Of a stretch of DNA of 64,000 nt, positions 1 through 11,391 are shown in pieces; the first letter of the stretch is position 1, and every line of letters begins with the position of its first letter. Origin of the DNA: Cryptomeria japonica (Eukaryota > Streptophyta > Pinopsida > Cupressales > Cupressaceae); assembly GCF_030272615.1 (NCBI RefSeq), contig NC_081410.1:259023533-259087532 (forward strand), written 5' to 3'. The notes beneath the pieces are model-generated. The model was not told the origin of the DNA and searched no databases. It was given only the letters and a program-made list of their open reading frames with translations. Both the position numbers and the translations under genes were made by a program.

Positions 1-433
1 TCGAGAAGAAAACGTAGAAATTGTTTTTCCTCCAAATGAGTGGAAGCTAGAATTTTGAAGCCAAAATGAAAACAACTCTAGTGAAAAAATATTGAATTTT
101 TATTTTCACTCAGATTTTTACTATCCTCTAAACTCTAATTTTGGTGAAATAAAAGTCACTCATATCTTTCTCAAGCCTTTTGAACACTTTGAAAAATATT
201 AAAGAAGCCTCCAATATTATCAAAAAGCTTCAATCACCCAGATCTTATAGGAACACATGTATATATAAACTGGATTAAATAGAAGCTTATTTTCCTTTAA
301 TCTGTTTTGATTCTCTAGGTCACAAGATAATGCAAGAGAAGACAATAATTAGTTTTTAAAAAAATTATTAGCTATCTAATAGTCTCAAATCTCTCTAAAG
401 ATTAGAAAAACAATAAGCTATACCAGACAACAA
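1..433 (-). mobile_element. 5' internal leader of a minus-strand LTR retrotransposon, cut by the window edge
   Basis: This stretch lies on the internal side of the primer-binding site at 434-446. On the minus strand it would be the untranslated leader leading into gag. No Gag-like reading frame was found in it, so any coding part lies beyond the window. It is AT-rich. The assignment rests only on its position next to the primer site and LTR. Confidence 0.6.
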
Positions 434-446
434 GGCTCTGATACCA
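434..446 (-). other. Primer-binding site (initiator tRNA-Met type)
   Basis: The minus strand reads TGGTATCAGAGCC, complementary to the 3' end of plant initiator tRNA-Met. It directly abuts the LTR terminus at 447, as expected for a 5' LTR of a minus-strand element. Confidence 0.85.
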
Positions 447-1060
447 TGTTAGATTCTGCAAGAAGAAAGAACCAAGCTAAGATATGATGTAGATCACATG
501 CAACTCCAAGAAACAGATGATCGAATATTAAAATAGCTAAATGTAGAGAAATCTGAAAAAGAGAGAAAATGGAGATAAGGAAGAGAATTTTGAGGAGACT
601 CTCACCTAGCTATCATCAAGCTTCTGAAAGCAAAAGTATAGTGCTTATTATATAGAAAAATAATAGCATATACATCCAAGAGGTCCATTAACTCCCACTC
701 CAAATAAAAAGTGGGAGGTTTTACCTACTTAATAAATGCCAAACTTGTGTTATAACCTCCTTACAAGAAGATAGAGAAGGGGTTGAGAAAGATGACACAT
801 AAAGCTGAAAGAGTGTGAGAAACCAAACTACCCCATAACCCAATTAAAATGACATGATAGTGGTTATGTGAGGTGGTAAAAGAAGCCAAAAGAGGGTGTG
901 TAACTCAACTAGCCATGTGAGGTGGGAGTTACACATGTAGCTAAAGTATTTCACCACATGTCCTCATATTAACCACTCCTAATAACCTATGGAAGCCTAA
1001 ATAATGTGTAGGAAAATAAATACCCCCTAATGTAAGGAAAAATAAAAAACTTTACTAACA
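447..1060 (-). repeat. 5' LTR of a copia-like retrotransposon
   Basis: The plus-strand ends read TGTTAGA at 447 and ACTAACA ending at 1060, giving a TG...CA LTR of about 614 bp with TGTTAG/CTAACA termini, a size and terminus common in Ty1/copia. On the minus strand a TATA-like stretch lies near 640-655 and could be the LTR promoter. The partner LTR would be left of the window, so the target duplication cannot be tested. Superfamily is inferred from LTR length and termini; no coding domain is visible. Confidence 0.7.
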
Positions 1061-2455
1061 CTAGCACCTTGTAATTATGCAAGTTGGCATTAAAATACAT
1101 GGAATTACTTAATGCAATTTAGGTACGCTCTCTATTTAGATAAAAAAAAGTTATTGAACCTATGTATAATGATAAAAATTAAAATTAATGATTGAAATTA
1201 AAAAATCTCTTGGATGTATTTCTATATTTATTTACCATGACCTAATGTTTCAAATTGAATCATATACATATTTTCATGATAGTTGAATAAAATTGAAATC
1301 ATTATATGGTACAACAGATGAAATCAAATTCTATAAAATTGATAATATATTTATGAGCCTTGATCCAAAGAACTTAAAAAACATGAAAGTGTATATTACT
1401 AAGGTTAATGATCTTAGAACACAATGTAAATCATGTGGTATTGAGAAAAATAATATTCACTTACTCTATAATGTATTGAGCAAATGTCACCCTGAATATG
1501 CAATGTTTGTTTCTAGCTTCTAAAGTCACCTATTAATTATGAAATCTTTATACACTACACCTTCATTTTGCCTTTTTTTTTTTTAGATTATAATACATTA
1601 AAACCATAATATTATTTATATGGGTCTCAAAAATACATCACAAACTTAGTCTTCTCTTGGTTGCTTAGTTGAAATAATAAAGAGTTAAAACAAGTTGATA
1701 AGAAACAAAATAAATATAACAAAATCCACATACATATTAAGCGCAAATCAAATTTTACTCAAAATATAACTTATCTATGAAGGACAATCCTACTTATATA
1801 TATTGCAAGACTACTCTACATGTAGAATAACATTTCTCTATCTTCTAGAATGTCTAAGTCAACTTCTTCTTACTCTTGTTCAAAAATATTCAAGATATAA
1901 TAAGGAAAATGGCCATGAAGGTTTTTCTTCTAAATTAGTTAAAAAAAATGAAAACCTATTTGTGCTTCTATAGGTCTTGGATCAAGGAAATGGCCTCTCT
2001 ATTTTAAAGCTTGTTATATGACATATTTTATAAAAAATAATATTTACATGAATTTAATTGGGAGGGGATATTTTGATATTGGATATGAAACTTTCAATGA
2101 TATTTTTTTGTGTACCCCATTTGCCAAACAATGTTATTTCCATTGATCAAATCACTAATGGTAGAACAAGGAACTCTATATAATTTACCCCTAATTCAAT
2201 TTTCATTTGAAACTTGGACAATAGAAAAATAATTATTAATACCTTATTCTTGATCATGCATCTTTGTCACAAACCTTTTCAAAAAAAATATTACTGATGG
2301 ATTTGATCATTTGGTTATTGACCATACTAGTGTGGACTATGGTTTTGAGGAGAAATTTGTCTATTTGTGCATGGGTATTCTCATATGTGATCCAATTCTT
2401 GAGTCATATTTTTTTTCTTCTATAAAATGTTTCTCATAATAACGTGTGTTGCTAT
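1061..2455. other. AT-rich spacer with decayed retroelement sequence
   Basis: Apart from the copia Gag-like remnant at 1293-1523, nothing recognisable was found. The rest is AT-rich with frequent stops in all frames. It forms the left flank of the insertion site of the large gypsy array. Confidence 0.5.
1293..1523 (+). pseudogene. Ty1/copia Gag fragment (UBN2-type region)
   Basis: The 76-residue frame resembles the middle of a copia Gag: residues near LMSLDPKN-like (here MSLDPKNLKNMK), then YITKVNDLRTQCKSCGIEK, then a YNVLSKCHPEYAMFVSSF-like end matching the usual 'YNVLSKLPPEY..FVSSF' block. There is no zinc knuckle, protease or start codon in context, and the frame ends at a stop just after that block. 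It is on the opposite strand from the LTR at 447-1060, so it probably belongs to a different, older insertion. Confidence 0.6.
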
Positions 2456-2460
2456 ATCAA
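2456..2460 (+). other. Left target-site duplication ATCAA of the gypsy array
   Basis: ATCAA directly precedes LTR 1 and is repeated exactly at 31,381-31,385, directly after LTR 4. A 5-bp duplication is standard for Ty3/gypsy integration. Confidence 0.85.
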
Positions 2461-4354
2461 TCTAGTACCCCTTCTCCATTGAACTTATTAGACTGATTTT
2501 ATGTTGCAGTTTACTATTCAGTTGACACTTTATTGCTCGATATTTTGCAGACGTATTGGATATTATTTCCTGTTTATCTGGATATTAGATGCATGAGTTA
2601 TTTTCAGTATTTCAGTACTGGTGATTTCTAGTATTTCATGGATTATTGCTTTGTACTGACATCTTAGTTTATCTAGGCGATGTGTCATATATATGTTGCG
2701 TGTCTGCAATTGTATTGGATGCAAGGGGACGATTTTCCTTCACTCATTTCGATGAGACAGGGAACGTCGCGATTCTCTTTCATCGGTGTGCATGTCGTGT
2801 ATTCTATATTTATATGCATGCATGTGTGATTCGATGATGCAGGATATTGCAAGTACAAGTACCGGGTAGGTACGGGGTATCGTCTCCACCTGGCTTCACA
2901 GGTCTCAGCATGCCTTATATGTCCGATGGGAGTGGAAGAGATAGCTATTGACCCTAGTCCTTACCCTCAGTCTACTCTTGTGAGTGTCGTCAGTCGATTG
3001 TCCATCCCTTTGGTTCGAATTTTGAGTCTTTTTGCTTTTCCTTGATTTGCGTGCCATAGTGGTTTGGTTATTTATTTAAGTTTAAGTTGTCATTCTGTGT
3101 TGGTATAAGCAATTTATTCATTATTATGCCTTTATGCCTTGAACCAAGCTTAATTGATTAATTTATTAGATTTAAAGCTATAGTTGTTTATTTTGGAAAA
3201 GTAATCATGTCTAAATCCAATGGAAGAAGTAAAATAAATAAAGTTAATTGCTTTTAATAAATACAAATAAAGCTAACTTATTGATTTCCATTTTAGTTGA
3301 AAAGTTGATTTAATTGCTAAATATGAGAAAAGTAATTTTCAAAAAAAAGGGAATTTCCATTTATTTTAGAGGAATATAAAAAAGAAAAAAAAAAGTCAAT
3401 TGTTTTATTTTAATGTTTTTAAATAGAAAAATATTTCAATCTAGAAAATTAGGTTAAAACATTGTTTTACTATTTTACCTTGGAGAAGATTTTTGGAGGA
3501 TATGCTTGTTTGGAGGAGAAAAACAAATTCTGGAAAAATTTCTTGAAAGGAGGATCTGGGTTTTGAATTAGCTTGGAATTCTGCTGAAACACACAACTTC
3601 TTCTTGGGAACTCTAGAGGTTGGTTGAATCCTTCTTGTCTATTTTTAAAAATCCATGCTTTCTTCCAATTCTCTGTTTATTGTTTAAAGCTTGGTTTATG
3701 AGTTTTGGGTGTTGAGTCTTTGCTTGCCATGAGATTGTTGAAGAAGAATTTCATCAATTTTGTTATTAAATTTCAAACTCAAACTCTCTCCAAGTAGTTT
3801 CATAATTTAATTTATGTTCTTCATTTTTGCTTGTGCAAGAAATTCATGGCTTTTGCTGTTTGTAGTTGGAATTATTGTTTTGGGTTTTAGTAGTATTATG
3901 CTGGCAAAAGTTTGCCAAGCATTTATAAAATAGTTCTTCTTGGTAATTTTCAGTTTAAAAATAATAATTATGAGTTAAATTTCTCTTGTCCATTATTGTT
4001 TGGAGCAAAGAAATTCAATTGGGGATTAGAGATCAAGCTTATTCCCATTCAATTTAATTTTATGAATGAACTGGGCTGATTTGGGTGAATTTTTCTTGCC
4101 TCTGTTTTGTCTCAGAAGTTTTATTGCTGGTAAAATTGTTATTACCAGTGACTTTTATAATATATCTATTTGTTGAATGATTGTTTTAAAAAAAGGAATT
4201 GGCTAGGGAATTAATTGTTATTTTGTTTCTAATAGAGATTTTCATCTCTGTATCTCTGTTGAGATCTTCTTTTTGTCTCAGACGTTTTTTTTATTAAAAA
4301 CGAAATTTTTAATAAAAAATTTAAAACAAAAAAAAATGTTATTAGTTTGGGATT

Positions 4355-4510
4355 GGGGGCGGTGGCGGGGAGTTGGGCTCAACCCAGCCCACGCAACCCC
4401 TCTCCCTGCAGCAAGCGCTGCTTCCCCAGCTTGGGGTTAGCAGTAGCGCTGCTTCCCCAAGTCCGGGGATAGCAGCACTTGCTGCCGTGGGAGCTTTGGG
4501 CCCCACGTAG
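4355..4510. repeat. GC-rich block inside LTR 1 with about 30-bp internal repeats
   Basis: Within an otherwise AT-rich LTR, about 155 bp are strongly GC-rich, bounded by A-rich and T-rich runs. It contains two near-copies of a unit of about 30 bp holding AGCGCTGCTTCCCCA, followed by a third partial unit (AGCAGCACTTGCTGCC). The same block is at about 13066-13220, 22016-22170 and 29215-29375. Its role is unknown; it could be a promoter/enhancer island or an old captured insertion. Confidence 0.7.
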
Positions 4511-4644
4511 TTTATTTGTAATTTTTTTTAAGTTTAAAAAAAAATTATAATATAGTAATTGATGGTTGTAAAAATATAATCAATAAAGTTTTTTTTTTAT
4601 AATAAATAATAATATATTGTTATTTAAACAATAATAATAATATC

Positions 4645-4670
4645 ATTATTATTTAATATTAAATAATAAT
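4645..4670. repeat. Perfect 26-bp AT palindrome in LTR 1
   Basis: The 26 bases are their own reverse complement, centred on AATATT. The palindrome recurs in the other LTRs, for example at 13368-13393. Such a sequence can extrude a cruciform; whether it does anything here is not known. Confidence 0.7.
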
Positions 4671-5790
4671 ATTAAAGTTAATTGTTAGTTATAAAGACAT
4701 TAAGGTTAATTAATAATTCTTCTATTTAGTGATTAGATTTTTTTTTTTTGTATTTTGGAAAATATATAAAATGATATGGAAGTTATTATTAACCTTTGGA
4801 ATAAAAGAGAAATTGGGTAAATTTAATATTAGTTTTCGTTATCTAAGTAATGTAATATAATCATATGGTATTATATTTGATGAATATGTATCATATTGGA
4901 ATTATTTTATATTAGCTTATATATATCTGTTTAATTTGATTTAAATGTTGGCTTGGTTATAGTCGATTTGGGAAATTGTAATTTTTATCATCATCAACTG
5001 GTTGGGGGTTTAAAATCATAAATGTGGTTCCAATTCAACCTTATTAGACATGTGACTTCATCTTTTTTTTTTATGTTAAATAGATGCGAGTTCTTTAATT
5101 CCAGAAATCCTTATTGCAAGCATTTTATGTTGTTGACTGCTTAAAAGAAAGATTGCTTGTGTAGGATCTTGTGTTTTATTAATTGCAGTCTAGTTGTTTA
5201 AATGTCGTGACATTATGGTTAAGATTGTCATTATGTCGTTGATGTTACCCTTGGTCAGGTGTCGATGTTTAACCCTTGAGGATGTGAGCCATCATGTGTT
5301 ATGTTCCTAATGGTCAACCCTGGGTTTGTGATTGTGAGTCCTTCACTTGTGTTATGTCTGGATTATTTATGGTTGTCAGCCCCAGCATAGAGTTCTCATA
5401 GAGAGTCTTATCCAGTTAGTGTCCTAGAAGAGAGAGTGGCTTTCGGGCGTGGGCCGCACCCGAAGTGGATGGCAGGATAACCCCTCAAAAGTCAGCTATT
5501 AAGTGATAACCTAATAATTTGATTAGGGGGTGGGTAGTTATTAATTTAATTAAGATAATGTACCCCGTACACGGTTGAGTGCTTGTATAGGCTCAAGGTG
5601 TTTGGGAAGGCCTGGAATGACAAACCTACCACTTTGTCCTCACGAAAGGATGGTAGGGTCTGCATGATGTTTAGATGGAGCCGGGGGTTCGGGAGAGGTT
5701 ACCAGGATAACCCAAGATGGGGGCCGGGACCTATGGAGACCTACCTAGGGTAACTATCTTAAGCAATGTGATGACACTCTCTCTTTAGGG

Positions 5791-6132
5791 TTGCTAGCGT
5801 TTTGTGAGTTGAGTAACTTGTGTATTGTGAAGTCATGTGAACTGTTGTACTTATCTTGCTTGCTTGAGGGTCTTCTGCTATCTCCTAGCACGGTGGGGTG
5901 GTTCTGTTATGGGATCACATGGTCGGGTGGTAGCGCCACTTCCCATCGGATATCTTGTTCCTACCTTCATGTGAGGATTGGCTTTGCCGGTGTATCTTGG
6001 TTCTTGCTTCGTGTAGCAACTCATGTTCTTGATATTGTACCTTTGAGGCCCGTGTGGTCATTGTATCAGCATCTTTGTAACCTTTGTACTTTATTGTTCT
6101 ATGGAAGCCATGTAATTTATGGAATATTGTAA
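5791..6132 (+). other. Open frame near the 3' end of LTR 1, conserved in all four LTRs
   Basis: A frame of 111-124 residues ending in YGSHVIYGIL (or GTL) stays open in all four LTRs: 5791-6132, 14521-14856, 23471-23806 and 30634-31008. Residues include the block TWSGGSATSHRISCSYLH. No family was recognised. No initiator ATG is conserved at the start, and with LTRs only a few percent apart an open frame of this size can persist by chance. Probably non-coding. Confidence 0.25.
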
Positions 6133-6505
6133 TTTAAAGATCATTGGATATATGTTGTTTCAATTATCATTCATCTTATGTATAAATGAATCATTGGAAG
6201 TATATATGTTGTAACTCTTTAAATCTATCTTTTGGAGATCAATTTATGAATTTGAGTCATTTAATCGTAATTGACTTTCTCTAATTTTGATGGATAATTG
6301 GATTAATATTGTGATGTAGTCTTCTTTAGAAGTAATCTTCGTTGGTAACCCTTTAGGATGTCAATGATAGTCTTCCGCTTATGTTGTTATGGTTCAAAGT
6401 TATGATTAATTCTCTTAATCTTTAAAGAAAAAGAAAAAAAAAATTCTCCCTTTAGTTGCCTTGTAGTGTTGCAATCCTTTAGGGTTCGTGGCGGGCCATT
6501 ACATT

Positions 6506-6517
6506 TGGTATCAGAAC
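6506..6517 (+). other. Primer-binding site, copy 1 (mutated)
   Basis: TGGTATCAGAAC lies two bases after LTR 1. Copies 2 (15227-15238) and 3 (24178-24189) have TGGTATCAGAGC, the complement of initiator tRNA-Met; copy 1 has a G to A change near its 3' end. Confidence 0.85.
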
Positions 6518-6655
6518 GCATGTTTACAAATTGGGTACTCTGGGATTGTAGTGAGCCCATTCAGTTTGACCTTGTGTGTAGATCTTAGTGTTTGGATTTC
6601 CCTTGCTTTATCCTTGTCATTGATCTGAACCATTTTCTCTTTTGCAGCTTTGGTC

Positions 6656-9600
6656 ATGGTTAGGAAAGCTAAGGGAGTTGGCTGTGTTGGTGGCCGCAAT
6701 AGGGGTAGAGGTGGGGGACGAGGTCGAGGTTCAGACTGCCATAGTCCTTCACCACCACCCGCTCATGTAAGTGTGGAGCAGGATCAGTCAGTGCATCAGG
6801 AATTACCGCATGTAGAAGAGCAGGTCCCCAAAAGGGAAGAGCTGAGGCAGATGTTTCAGGAGGTTCTAGCTAGGCTAGGCCTTAGGCCTGAAGGTGCGCA
6901 GCCCATCCATGTTCAGGTTGGGGAGTCGCATCAGCACGTTTCAGAGGAGAGAGAGAGAGAGAGGTCTCCTAAGAGGAGAGAGGTCCCAGTTGGCCATGAT
7001 TCAGCTCCGTCGAGTCACATCAAGGATCTTTTGAGGACCAACCCTCCCTTCTTCGATGGTCGAGGCACAGGTCTTGAGGCAAAGACTTGGTTGATTAGTT
7101 TGGATAGGTGTTTCTCTATGTTCCCATATAGTAGCAACACCTGAGCGAGATGTGCAATCATGCGTCTCGATGATTTTGCTTCAATATGGTGGAAGTTAGA
7201 GGAGGAGAAGATTGGTCTGAGTATCAACACTGTTTCTTGGGAGATTTTCTTAGAGAGATTCAGAGCACGGTTTCTCTCACCGCAGTGGAGACAGACTCGG
7301 GCAGATGAGTTCTATGCATTGCGGCAGTTTGGTATGTCAGTTGACAAGTTCGAGCATAGATTCTATGAGCTGAAACAGTATGTCAGGATTGGCAACAATG
7401 AGGCTATGCTCGTACAACATTTCTTGAGAGGTCTTAATGACCGCATTAGTGGAGGGGTTAGAGTTTTTGAGCCAGTTTCAGTGGAGGTAGTAGTGGCGAA
7501 AGCCAGATTGGTTGAGCAGAACCTCATCCGTGTGCATGGTGGACAGTCAGGAGTGCAGATAGGGAGTATTCCTTTCAGTGGGAACAAAGTTCATGGGGAT
7601 CAGTCCCAGTCAGCGGCACCATTCAGGACTCCTCAGGCACCCGCTAAGGGTGGACAGCAGCAGCAGCCGCAATAGCAACCACACCAGCAGAAACGGAAAC
7701 AGTCTCAGGGCCAGCAAGGTGGCAACCCTCGTCATAGAAGGAACAGGAATTGGCAGAGGAGAAAACAGGGTTTTCCAGGATAGTCTTCTCAGAGTGCATC
7801 TCAGGCCCCTAGCAGGGGAAGTTTTCAGTAATCCAGTGGGCCAACGGAAGGTAGAAGACCAGGTAGAGGAGCTTGCTACTCTTGTGGGCAGTATGGTCAT
7901 ATAGCCGCGCAGTGTCCTCAGCGTTCCCACCAGATGGGGAGTCAGAGGCCAGCTGCATCAGAGCCTACAGTAGGGGATGTTGGTAGATCCCACAGAGTGT
8001 TTGCAGCAGTTGATGACCGCTAGGTTGAGCATCAGGGGACAGTTATTGAGGCCGCAGGTGTGTTGTGTGATATCCCTATCTTAGCGCTTTTTGATTCCGA
8101 TGCATCGGATTCTTTTATTTCTTCGTCCATTATGGAGCGGTGTGGACTCGTGTCTACTAAGCAGGTGGATAGGTGGCAAGTAGAGTTGGCTACCGGGTTG
8201 CACGTGTTCGTAGATGCCTTTGTTCCTAGTTGTGAGTTGGATCTAGGTCCCTTTGTGACTTGTGTTGACCTTCGAGTCATTCCTTTGGGATCCTATGGAG
8301 TAGTGTTGGGGATGGATTGGTTAGCATCTCACAGTGCTCATGTGGACTTTTGTCAGAAGATAGTAGAGTGTTTAGATGACCGTGGCAAGAAAGTGGGGAT
8401 CATTGGAGTTCAGAGATCGATATCCTTACGTATGATTTCAACTATGCAACTTAAGCGGTGTATGCGTAGAGGATGTCAGCTTTTTGCAGTAACTCTTGAG
8501 GATGTGGATGAGGGAGAGAGTCAAGAAATCACTCTTGATGGCCACCCTATTCTTCGAGAGTTTGCTGATGTGTTTCCATTGCAGATTCCTGGTATGCCTC
8601 CGAAGCGAGACATAGACTTTCGCATTGACTTGGTTCCTGGTGCAGAACCTATTTCTAGAGCTCCATATCGGATGACTACTTAGGAGTTGAGTGAGTTGAA
8701 GTTGCAAATAGAGGAATTGTTGACCAAAGGATTCATTCGTCCTAGTGTCTCTCCTTGGGGTGCGCCTGTTATCTTTGTAAAGAAGAAAGATGGTTCTCTT
8801 CGATTATGCATTGATTACCGACAGCTGAATAAGGTAACCATCCGGAATCGATATCCATTGCCTCGTATTGATGATCTTTTTTATTAGGTAAAGGGAGCCA
8901 AGGTGTTCTCTAAGATTGATCTGAAATCTGGGTACCATTAGTTGCGCATTCATGATGCAGACATTCATAAGACAGTGTTTCACACTCGTTATGGTCACTA
9001 TGAGTTCACAGTAGTGCCATTTGGGTTGACAAATGCGCCTTTAGTTTTCATGTGCCTCATGAATGGGGTTTTTCGTGCTTACGTGGATCATTTTGTTCTT
9101 GTGTTCTTGCATGATATATTGATTTATTCTAGATCTATGGAAGAGCATGAGGGTCACCTGTGACAAGTTTTGCAATGCTTGAAGGAGAATCAGCTTTATG
9201 CCAATTTGGCAAAGTGTGATTTCTTCCAAACTGAGGTGAACTATCTTGGTCATGTGGTTTCAAGAGAGGGTGTATCTGTGGATCCTTTAAAGATCTAGGC
9301 CATAGTAGATTGGCCAGCACCGACCAATGTTTCAGAGGTTCGGAGCTTTATGGGTTTGGCCGGATATTACCGTCGCTTTGTTAAAGATTTTTCCCGAATA
9401 GGTCACCCGATTACTTCTCTTCAGAGGAAAGGGAAGAAGTTTGTTTGGTCAGAGCAATGTGAGTCAGCGTTTCGTGCCTTGAAGAAACTCCTTGTCAGTG
9501 CTCCGATTTTGGCAGTCCCTGATCCATCCAGAGAGTTCATGGTATGCACAGATGCCTCTTTAGAAGGTATAGGTGCGGTGCTTATGCAGGATGGACGTGT

Positions 9601-11356
9601 GGTTGCCTATGAGTCTCGCAAACTCAAGGACCACGAGTTGAAATATCCAGTTCATGATTTGGAGTTGGCAGCTATAGTGCATCCATTGGTTAGGTGGCGT
9701 CACTTTCTGTTAGGGTGTCGGTTTGAGCTGCATAGTGATCACCGCAGTTTGCAGTATATCTTCACGCAACCGAACTTGAATGCTCGACAACGAAGGTGGA
9801 TGGAATTCCTTTGCTAGTATGATTTTGAGGTTCGATATATTCAGGGGAAGGAGAATGTAGTGGCTGATGCTTTGAGTCGTAGGCGGCATGAAGTTTCAGC
9901 ATTATCCCTTGGAGTGGACTTGAGACAGAGAATTCTTGGAGTTCTTCCTCAGGACTCTTGGTATCAGGATGTTAGAGCCGTGTTGGAGTCCGGGAGGCAT
10001 TTTGAGGGTAGATTTTCTGGGTATAGTCTTGAGACGGATGGCCTTCTACGTCATCTTGGCCGGATCTACGTACCTCCTTTGGAGGGTCTTCGCACTTTGA
10101 TCATGACTGAGGCCAATCGTGCACCTTATTCAGCACATCCAGGTGTCAAGAAGATGCATGCAGATCTTAGGTAGATTTATCATTGGGCTGACATGAAACG
10201 TGACATTGCCGATTTTGTGTCAAAGTGTTTGGAATGTCAGCGAGTGAAGGCGGAACATCAGCACCTGGCAGGGCTTTTACAACCTAATTTAGTACCAGAT
10301 TGGGAATGGGACATCATTTCCATGGATTTCATTGTTGGGTTGCCTATTTCTTCACATCATCATGATGTCGTCATGGTCAGTGTTGACAGGTTGACGAAGG
10401 TTGCTCATTTTGTTCCTATCCGAGCTTCCTATACAACAACAGTAGTGGCTCGTGTCTTCTTGGAAGATGTGGTGAGATTGCATGGGATTTCGAGGCGGAT
10501 AATCTCTGATAAAGATCCTGTCTTTACCTCAGCATTGTGGACCTCACTTCAGCATGCTTTGAGAACTCAGTTGAACTTCAGTTCAGCTTATCACTCAGAG
10601 ACAGATGGTCAGACTGAGTGTGTGAATCAGGTTTTAGAGGACATGCTTCGCATGTATGTTATGGATCAGCAGTCGCGTTGGGAGGATTATATTTATCTAG
10701 TGGAGTTTGCTTATAACAATGGATATCATAGCTCCATAGGTATGTCCCCCTTTCAGGCATTGTATGGTCGTCCTTGCCGTACTCCGTTGAGTTGGGATCG
10801 GTTAGAGGACAGGGTGCTTATAGGCTCGGATATTCTTCGAGAGATGGAGCAGCAGGTAGAGCGGATTCGTGAGCATTTGGTAGCTGCACAGGATAGGTAG
10901 AAGAAATATGCAGATGCTCATAGGGTAGATCATCATTTTTCTATTGGCGACCGTGTTTTCTTGAGAGTGCGTCCGCGGAAGAGTCCGATCCATTATCGGA
11001 AGGGTTCTAAGTTGGCGCCTCGTTTTGTTGGCCCATTTGAGATCCTTGAGAGGATAGGACCTGTTGCCTACCGTCTTACCTTGCCACCGAGTCTATCCCG
11101 CATCCACGATGTCTTTCATGTTTCAGTTCTTTGACCTTATCATCCAGATGTGACTCATGTTCTTGATTGGAATGCTTTGCAGGTCGAGGACAGACAGCTT
11201 TCCATGGATCCCGTGCGCATTCTTCATCATTGGGATTTGACCCTCAGGGGTCGCACCATCGACCAGGTAAGGGTCCTATGGGACCCAAATGATGAGACCT
11301 CGGTGACATGGGAGGATGCAGAGAAGATGAGAGAGCTCTATTCTTATCTGTTTTAG
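6656..11356 (+). pseudogene. Gag-Pol polyprotein, copy 1 (one frame, many stops)
   Basis: A single frame runs from the ATG at 6656 to the stop at 11354-11356, about 1,567 codons, with no frameshift. Domains in order: Arg/Gly-rich N terminus (GGRNRGRGGGRGRG), Gag core (FFDGRGTGLEA, DDFASIWWKLEE), CCHC knuckle CYSCGQYGHIAAQC at 7874-7915, protease with LFDSDAS at 8093-8101, reverse transcriptase, RNase H ([22 protein letters not shown]), integrase (HPGVKKMH, CLECQ, MDFIVGLP, TDGQTE) and a chromodomain ending MRELYSYLF. More than a dozen stops interrupt it, mostly TAG where copy 2 has CAG, plus TGA where copy 2 has CGA. The catalytic pair of reverse transcriptase reads FLHD instead of FLDD at 9104-9115. 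It cannot encode a working polyprotein. The ATG follows a TTG in the same frame and lies in the same context in all copies. Confidence 0.9.
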
Positions 11357-11380
11357 GCTTCCAGGAGTAAGCCTAGTTTT

Positions 11381-11391
11381 GGGGGGGAGAA
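11381..11391 (+). other. Polypurine tract, copy 1
   Basis: GGGGGGGAGAA directly precedes the TG of LTR 2 and would prime plus-strand synthesis. Identical tracts sit at 20100-20110 and 27319-27329, directly before LTRs 3 and 4. Confidence 0.85.

Larger units (their letters stand above)
2461..6503 (+). repeat. LTR 1 of the gypsy array (4043 bp)
   Basis: It starts TCTAGTACCCC, where the other three copies start TGTAGTACCCC, so the terminal TG has mutated to TC. It ends CATTACA just before the primer site. It carries more private differences than LTRs 2-4 (for example near 2480, 3107, 5795-5835 and 6490-6497). Contents shared by the four LTRs are a GC-rich block, a perfect AT palindrome and an open frame near the 3' end, each listed separately. 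Confidence 0.9.

Noticed and set aside
7578-7904. Plus-strand frame overlapping Gag of copy 1 in another register (also 16285-16623 in copy 2)
   Set aside because: Runs out of frame through the Gln/Arg-rich Gag tail and the zinc knuckle. It is a by-product of low-complexity coding sequence.
8032-8280. Minus-strand frames opposite Gag-Pol, repeated in copies 1 and 2
   Set aside because: They mirror conserved sense coding sequence; no motif or signal supports antisense genes.
6656-11356. UAG recoding as an active strategy in the gypsy array
   Set aside because: TGA and TAA stops also occur, catalytic residues are lost, and stops differ between copies at most sites; decay explains it better.
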